Assembly: GCA_021157745.1 (NCBI GenBank)
Contig: JAGGWA010000159.1
Coordinates: 1-8,645, forward strand
Origin: Thermoplasmata archaeon
GTDB taxonomy: Archaea; Thermoplasmatota; E2; UBA202; JdFR-43
Direction: 5' to 3'
Length of the DNA stretch: 8,645 bases
Of the stretch, positions 6,005 to 8,645 are shown piece by piece. The position numbers and the translations under genes were made by a program. A model generated the notes under the pieces. It had not been told where the DNA came from and searched no databases. It saw nothing but the letters and a program-made list of their open reading frames with translations. Numbering within the stretch: the first letter of the stretch is position 1; every line of letters begins with the position of its first letter.

Positions 6005-6014
6005 AAATTTAATA
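6005..6014 (-). promoter_or_regulatory. Candidate TATA element of the cupin gene
   Basis: The minus strand reads tattaaattt, centred about 24-25 nt upstream of the ATG at 5985, as expected for a leaderless archaeal message. A second AT-rich element (aaatataa, 6042-6049) lies farther upstream and would give a leader of roughly 30 nt with no Shine-Dalgarno sequence, so it is less favoured. Confidence 0.35.
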
Positions 6015-6079
6015 GTTGCTCTTATTTCGATGTTGCAAAAATTATATTTCCATCATCGTGGGGTGTAGCAGTAATGAAG

Positions 6080-6101
6080 AAAAAATATTCACTCCAAAAA
6101 A
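6080..6101 (-). terminator. Probable poly-U termination region after adkA (end of the spc operon)
   Basis: Two T6 tracts on the minus strand (6096-6101 and 6080-6085), about 10 nt apart, begin about 38 nt after the adkA stop. This looks like a U-tract archaeal intrinsic terminator. A new promoter for the cupin gene follows, which agrees with a transcript end here. Confidence 0.4.
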
Positions 6102-6138
6102 TCCGTAAGAATGAATCGCATAATTGCCTGACGTTCCT

Positions 6139-6687
6139 TTATTCCAGAGCTTTTATCATTTCTTCCGCTGCCTCTTCCAGCTTTCCCTGCCTGTTTTTTA
6201 CTATTTTCAGAGTTGCTCCTGTCAGGACAGCGTAGCTCATTCCAGCTATTCTATTCATGAGCTGATGCTCTTCCATGCTCTCTGCACTTTCTTCATCTCT
6301 CACCCTTATGGCTGCATCCTTTCTTCTCCTTTCCATGATTTCATTCACATCTGCTTCTATGAGTATTATTCTGCTTGGCTTCAAAACTTGTAAAACATCA
6401 TAGGGCAGTCCTGGAAGATAGCCAAATGGCGTTTTTATTGTGCAATGGGTATCGACGATAACATCGCCAAGCTTTGCGATATGTTTTGCAGCCTCAATTT
6501 GCATCTCTCTCTGCAATTCATATGGTAATTTTCTTAACTCATCTCTATGTTCAACAAGTTTTCTTTCCTTCGCTATTTTGAATATCTCGTCTCCATAGTT
6601 AACAACATTTATGCTCTTCTTTTTCAAAACTTCATTCATAACTGTTGTCTTCCCAGCGCCAGGTATTCCAGCAACTATCGCAATCAT
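6139..6687 (-). CDS. adkA: Archaeal-type adenylate kinase
   Basis: Catalyses AMP + ATP to 2 ADP in the cytoplasm. The 182-residue protein matches the archaeal AdkA family, not the bacterial Adk. It has a P-loop GIPGAGKTT (7-15), VNYGDEIFKIAKE (29-41), HRDELRKL (47-54), VDTHCTIKTPFGYLPGLP (78-95), EEHQLMNR (139-146) and the C-terminal LTGATLKIV (155-163). Archaeal AdkA commonly lies directly after secY, as here. The ATG at 6687 overlaps the secY stop as ATGA, with a G-rich GGGGGT (6691-6696) just upstream as a weak ribosome-binding site. It is the last gene of the operon; the genes that often follow in other archaea (DUF106, cmk, truB) are absent. Confidence 0.95.
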   Translation of the reverse strand: MIAIVAGIPGAGKTTVMNEVLKKKSINVVNYGDEIFKIAKERKLVEHRDELRKLPYELQREMQIEAAKHIAKLGDVIVDTHCTIKTPFGYLPGLPYDVLQVLKPSRIILIEADVNEIMERRRKDAAIRVRDEESAESMEEHQLMNRIAGMSYAVLTGATLKIVKNRQGKLEEAAEEMIKALE

Positions 6688-8216
6688 TCTACCCCCAAGA
6701 ATTTTCTTATAACCGGATGCATCTCCATTGCCTGCTCCCTTGCAATCTGTTCATACAGCCTTATCACAATACCAACTGTAAGCAGAACCCCTGTCCCAGT
6801 TGTATTTCCAACAGTCCCAATCAGATTGGCAGCAACAGCAAGTAAGCCAACGAGAGCGGAGCTAAGCACAGTTAAAGCCGGAATGTATCTTGCGAGCACC
6901 TTTTTTAACACCCTGGGGTCGCGCCTGAATCCTGGAATTTGCATGCCAGAGCTTTGTATCTGTCGAGCAACAGCTTCTGGCCCCATATTCGTAGTTTCTA
7001 TCCAGAACTTTCCAAAGAATATGCTTCCAATTATGAAAACCGTTGCATATACAATAATGCGGAGAGCCATCTGCCATGGTTCATGCCCATACAAATAAGG
7101 TTGATAACGACGGTCTATCATAGGGAATAACCAGGAATATAAGCCATTAGGGCGGGTTAAATACCACATCAAGCCAGCCGTGGGCTGCGTCTGGCCAGGC
7201 GGATATTTTCCGAGCCACCATGCATGGCCAAGCAATGGAATTTTAAGGCGGTTGTAGAAAAGCAGGGCAAACATGTTTAAATTTGCAAGCAAGGCAGCCA
7301 TTAAAATGACAGGAATATTTGAGGCATACATCAGACGCAAAGGATATCTTCCTCTAGCCCCTCTAACACGGCCGTGGGCGAGTGGCAACTCAACGCGAGA
7401 TGATTCAGTCCATACAACGAAAAGAAATATGATAGTTGTTCCAATAAATGCAACAACTGGGTTCGGAGGCGTAATGAAAATCTTTTCGAAGCCTCCGCTG
7501 ACGAGCTCACCCAAGCTCATGTGTGTGGCGAGATAAATTGTTTTTGGAATCACGCCAGTTGGGGGGTTTGCAACACTTAATGGAGCAGCACTCGAATAAG
7601 GATACCAGTTTATCGAGCCTGTTATGATGGCTGAAGACACACCAGCTGCGATAAACATCGATATTCCAGAACCAATTCCCCATTTTGAAATAAGCTCGTC
7701 CATCCAGAAAACAAGCATGCCTCCTATCAAAAGCTGAAGTATGATTATCCCTCTTGCCATTCCAGAGCCAACTGCAGCCTCAAAAGCTGCACTTGGTCTG
7801 AGGTATCCAAAAACTTGAGGGACAGCCTCAACCAAAATCATTATAACAACAAGTATCTTCTGAAAGCCCTGATATAAGGCTCTGTCCTCCTCATCCTGTA
7901 AATCAAGTTTTATTAATTTTGCACCAACAAAAAGCTGGAGTATGATGGAAGCTGTCACAATTGGTCCTATGCCAAGGTGCACAATGCTTCCGCTGGCGCC
8001 CGCCATGATGGCGCGGTAGCCTGAAAATATATCAATGCTATGGGGATCGAGGCCATATATGAGGGTTTGGGTCATTATGTAATATAGAACGAGCATCAGG
8101 CCCGTCCACATTAATTTTTTGCGGAAATGGACATGGCCTTTTGGCTTTTTGATGGCTGGCCATCTCTCGACGAGGGGCTTGAAGATATAAAGCTTGCTTT
8201 TCTCTTCTTCCGCCAT
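6684..8216 (-). CDS. secY: Preprotein translocase subunit SecY (Sec61 alpha)
   Basis: Channel-forming subunit of the protein-export translocon, in the cytoplasmic membrane with SecE and Sec61-beta. Ten membrane segments can be followed. TM1 is about 35-55, and the plug/TM2 region is about 68-99 with SGSIVHLGIGPIVTAS (75-90). The cytoplasmic loops that contact the ribosome are RVRGARGRYPLRLMYASNIP (283-302) and the TM8-TM9 loop ending in PGFRRDPRVLKKVL (428-441). The C-terminal TM10 is followed by EQIAREQAMEMHP. At 510 residues it is longer than M. jannaschii SecY (about 436). The extra length is mostly in external loops after TM5 (about 202-250) and after TM7 (about 322-384, rich in Trp, Tyr and Pro). 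The start lies 1 bp after the uL15 stop. Confidence 0.97.
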   Translation of the reverse strand: MAEEEKSKLYIFKPLVERWPAIKKPKGHVHFRKKLMWTGLMLVLYYIMTQTLIYGLDPHSIDIFSGYRAIMAGASGSIVHLGIGPIVTASIILQLFVGAKLIKLDLQDEEDRALYQGFQKILVVIMILVEAVPQVFGYLRPSAAFEAAVGSGMARGIIILQLLIGGMLVFWMDELISKWGIGSGISMFIAAGVSSAIITGSINWYPYSSAAPLSVANPPTGVIPKTIYLATHMSLGELVSGGFEKIFITPPNPVVAFIGTTIIFLFVVWTESSRVELPLAHGRVRGARGRYPLRLMYASNIPVILMAALLANLNMFALLFYNRLKIPLLGHAWWLGKYPPGQTQPTAGLMWYLTRPNGLYSWLFPMIDRRYQPYLYGHEPWQMALRIIVYATVFIIGSIFFGKFWIETTNMGPEAVARQIQSSGMQIPGFRRDPRVLKKVLARYIPALTVLSSALVGLLAVAANLIGTVGNTTGTGVLLTVGIVIRLYEQIAREQAMEMHPVIRKFLGVE

Positions 8217-8217
8217 T

Positions 8218-8580
8218 TTATCCCACTATAACTTCGCCTCCAGCACTCTTTATCTTTTCTATAGCTTTCTCGCTCGCTTCCTTAACATAAACTTTTATAG
8301 CCCTGTTTAGGAAACCAGAGCCAAGCAACTTATCATAGCCCAGTTCATTCAAATTTATTTCATCTCCATCAAAGCGATTTAATTCTTCAAGATTTATTGT
8401 TTTCTTTTCCCTTACAACACCGTGCCTTGTAAATCCATGACGACCCCATCTCCATTTCAAATGCTTATGCTTTGCTCCAGCAAAACCAGTGCCTCCTTTA
8501 TTTCCTGCACCCCTTGCCTTTTTCTTGAATCCATGCCCATGTGTCTTTGAACCCCTAAATTTTTTTGTTCTCTTCCTCAT
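8218..8580 (-). CDS. rpl15: Large-subunit ribosomal protein uL15 (L15)
   Basis: A 120-residue protein with the archaeal/eukaryotic L15 pattern. A Lys/Arg/Gly/His-rich tail (RKRTKKFRGSKTHGHGFKKK, then GAGNKGGTGFAGAKHKH) threads into 23S rRNA. The globular end has KLLGSGFLNRAIKVYVKEAS and SEKAIEKIKSAGGEVIV. It is somewhat shorter than many archaeal homologues (about 145), mainly in the central part. A strong ribosome-binding site precedes the ATG, which overlaps the uL30 stop as ATGA. The order uL30-uL15-secY-adkA is the normal end of the archaeal spc operon. Confidence 0.95.
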   Translation of the reverse strand: MRKRTKKFRGSKTHGHGFKKKARGAGNKGGTGFAGAKHKHLKWRWGRHGFTRHGVVREKKTINLEELNRFDGDEINLNELGYDKLLGSGFLNRAIKVYVKEASEKAIEKIKSAGGEVIVG

Positions 8581-8645
8581 ATCATCCTCCTTATCAATTC
8601 ATTTATTGCATCGCCTCTATATCCTGCTGAACCCCCCATATGAAA
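8577..8645 (-). CDS. rpl30: Ribosomal protein uL30, C-terminal 22 residues only
   Basis: The frame entering from the right edge reads FHMGGSAGYRGDAINELIRR-MI and stops with TGA at 8577. The GYRGDAINELIRRM ending matches the C-terminus of archaeal L30 (GYRGxxINELIKRM). Its position just before uL15, with an ATGA overlap, is the expected one in the spc operon. The rest of the gene is outside the window. Confidence 0.85.
   Translation of the reverse strand, partial: FHMGGSAGYRGDAINELIRRMI
8586..8592 (-). promoter_or_regulatory. Shine-Dalgarno sequence of uL15
   Basis: AAGGAGG on the minus strand, 5 nt before the uL15 ATG at 8580 and within the last codons of uL30. It is the strongest ribosome-binding site in the window. 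Confidence 0.8.

Noticed and set aside
5984..6235. Plus-strand open frame of 83 codons opposite the cupin/adkA spacer
   Set aside because: It overlaps the 3' end of adkA on the other strand, has no ribosome-binding site or convincing promoter, and its Phe/Ser/Cys-rich composition looks like antisense of a real gene.
6547..7098. Plus-strand open frame of 183 codons across adkA and secY
   Set aside because: It is fully antisense to two firmly identified conserved genes and resembles no protein family.

Overview
The window is archaeal. It carries a TATA-binding protein, an archaeal-type adenylate kinase next to secY, eukaryote/archaeal-type uL15 and uL30, and TATA/BRE promoters about 25-28 nt upstream of start codons. 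It is A+T-rich. The long SecY and the gene content lean towards a Thermoplasmatota-like euryarchaeon, but that placement is inference, not proof.

Left arm (1-2639). A tbp gene runs off the left edge on the minus strand. It diverges from a plus-strand operon of three genes across an 86-bp double promoter. The operon encodes a CinA C-terminal-domain protein (NMN deamidase type), the RNA 3'-phosphate cyclase RtcA, and a calcineurin-like metallophosphoesterase. Both junctions are 4-bp ATGA overlaps, so translation is probably coupled.

Middle (2632-5383). Three minus-strand genes face the first operon tail to tail. A UbiA-family prenyltransferase is followed after 2 bp by a CrtI/phytoene-desaturase-like flavoprotein, together a plausible isoprenoid-modifying pair. 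Downstream is a small gene for a probably exported protein of unknown function. It has its own TATA box, which overlaps the end of the flavoprotein gene and argues for a start at 2997 instead of 3036.

Spacer (5384-5643). This holds the ubiA promoter and a short plus-strand coding-like stretch that is broken by a frame change near an A7 run. It may be a gene relic.

Right arm (5644-8645). A single-domain cupin gene is followed by a 153-bp spacer and then the end of the ribosomal spc operon, read on the minus strand from the right edge: uL30 (C-terminus only), uL15, SecY and archaeal adenylate kinase. These are joined by ATGA overlaps or a 1-bp gap, and two T6 runs after adkA may end the transcript.

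No tRNA, rRNA, CRISPR array, insertion sequence or defence system was seen. Most of the window is core archaeal information-processing machinery. The least explained parts are the cinA-rtcA-phosphoesterase operon, the UbiA/flavoprotein pair, the small exported protein and the relic-like spacer.
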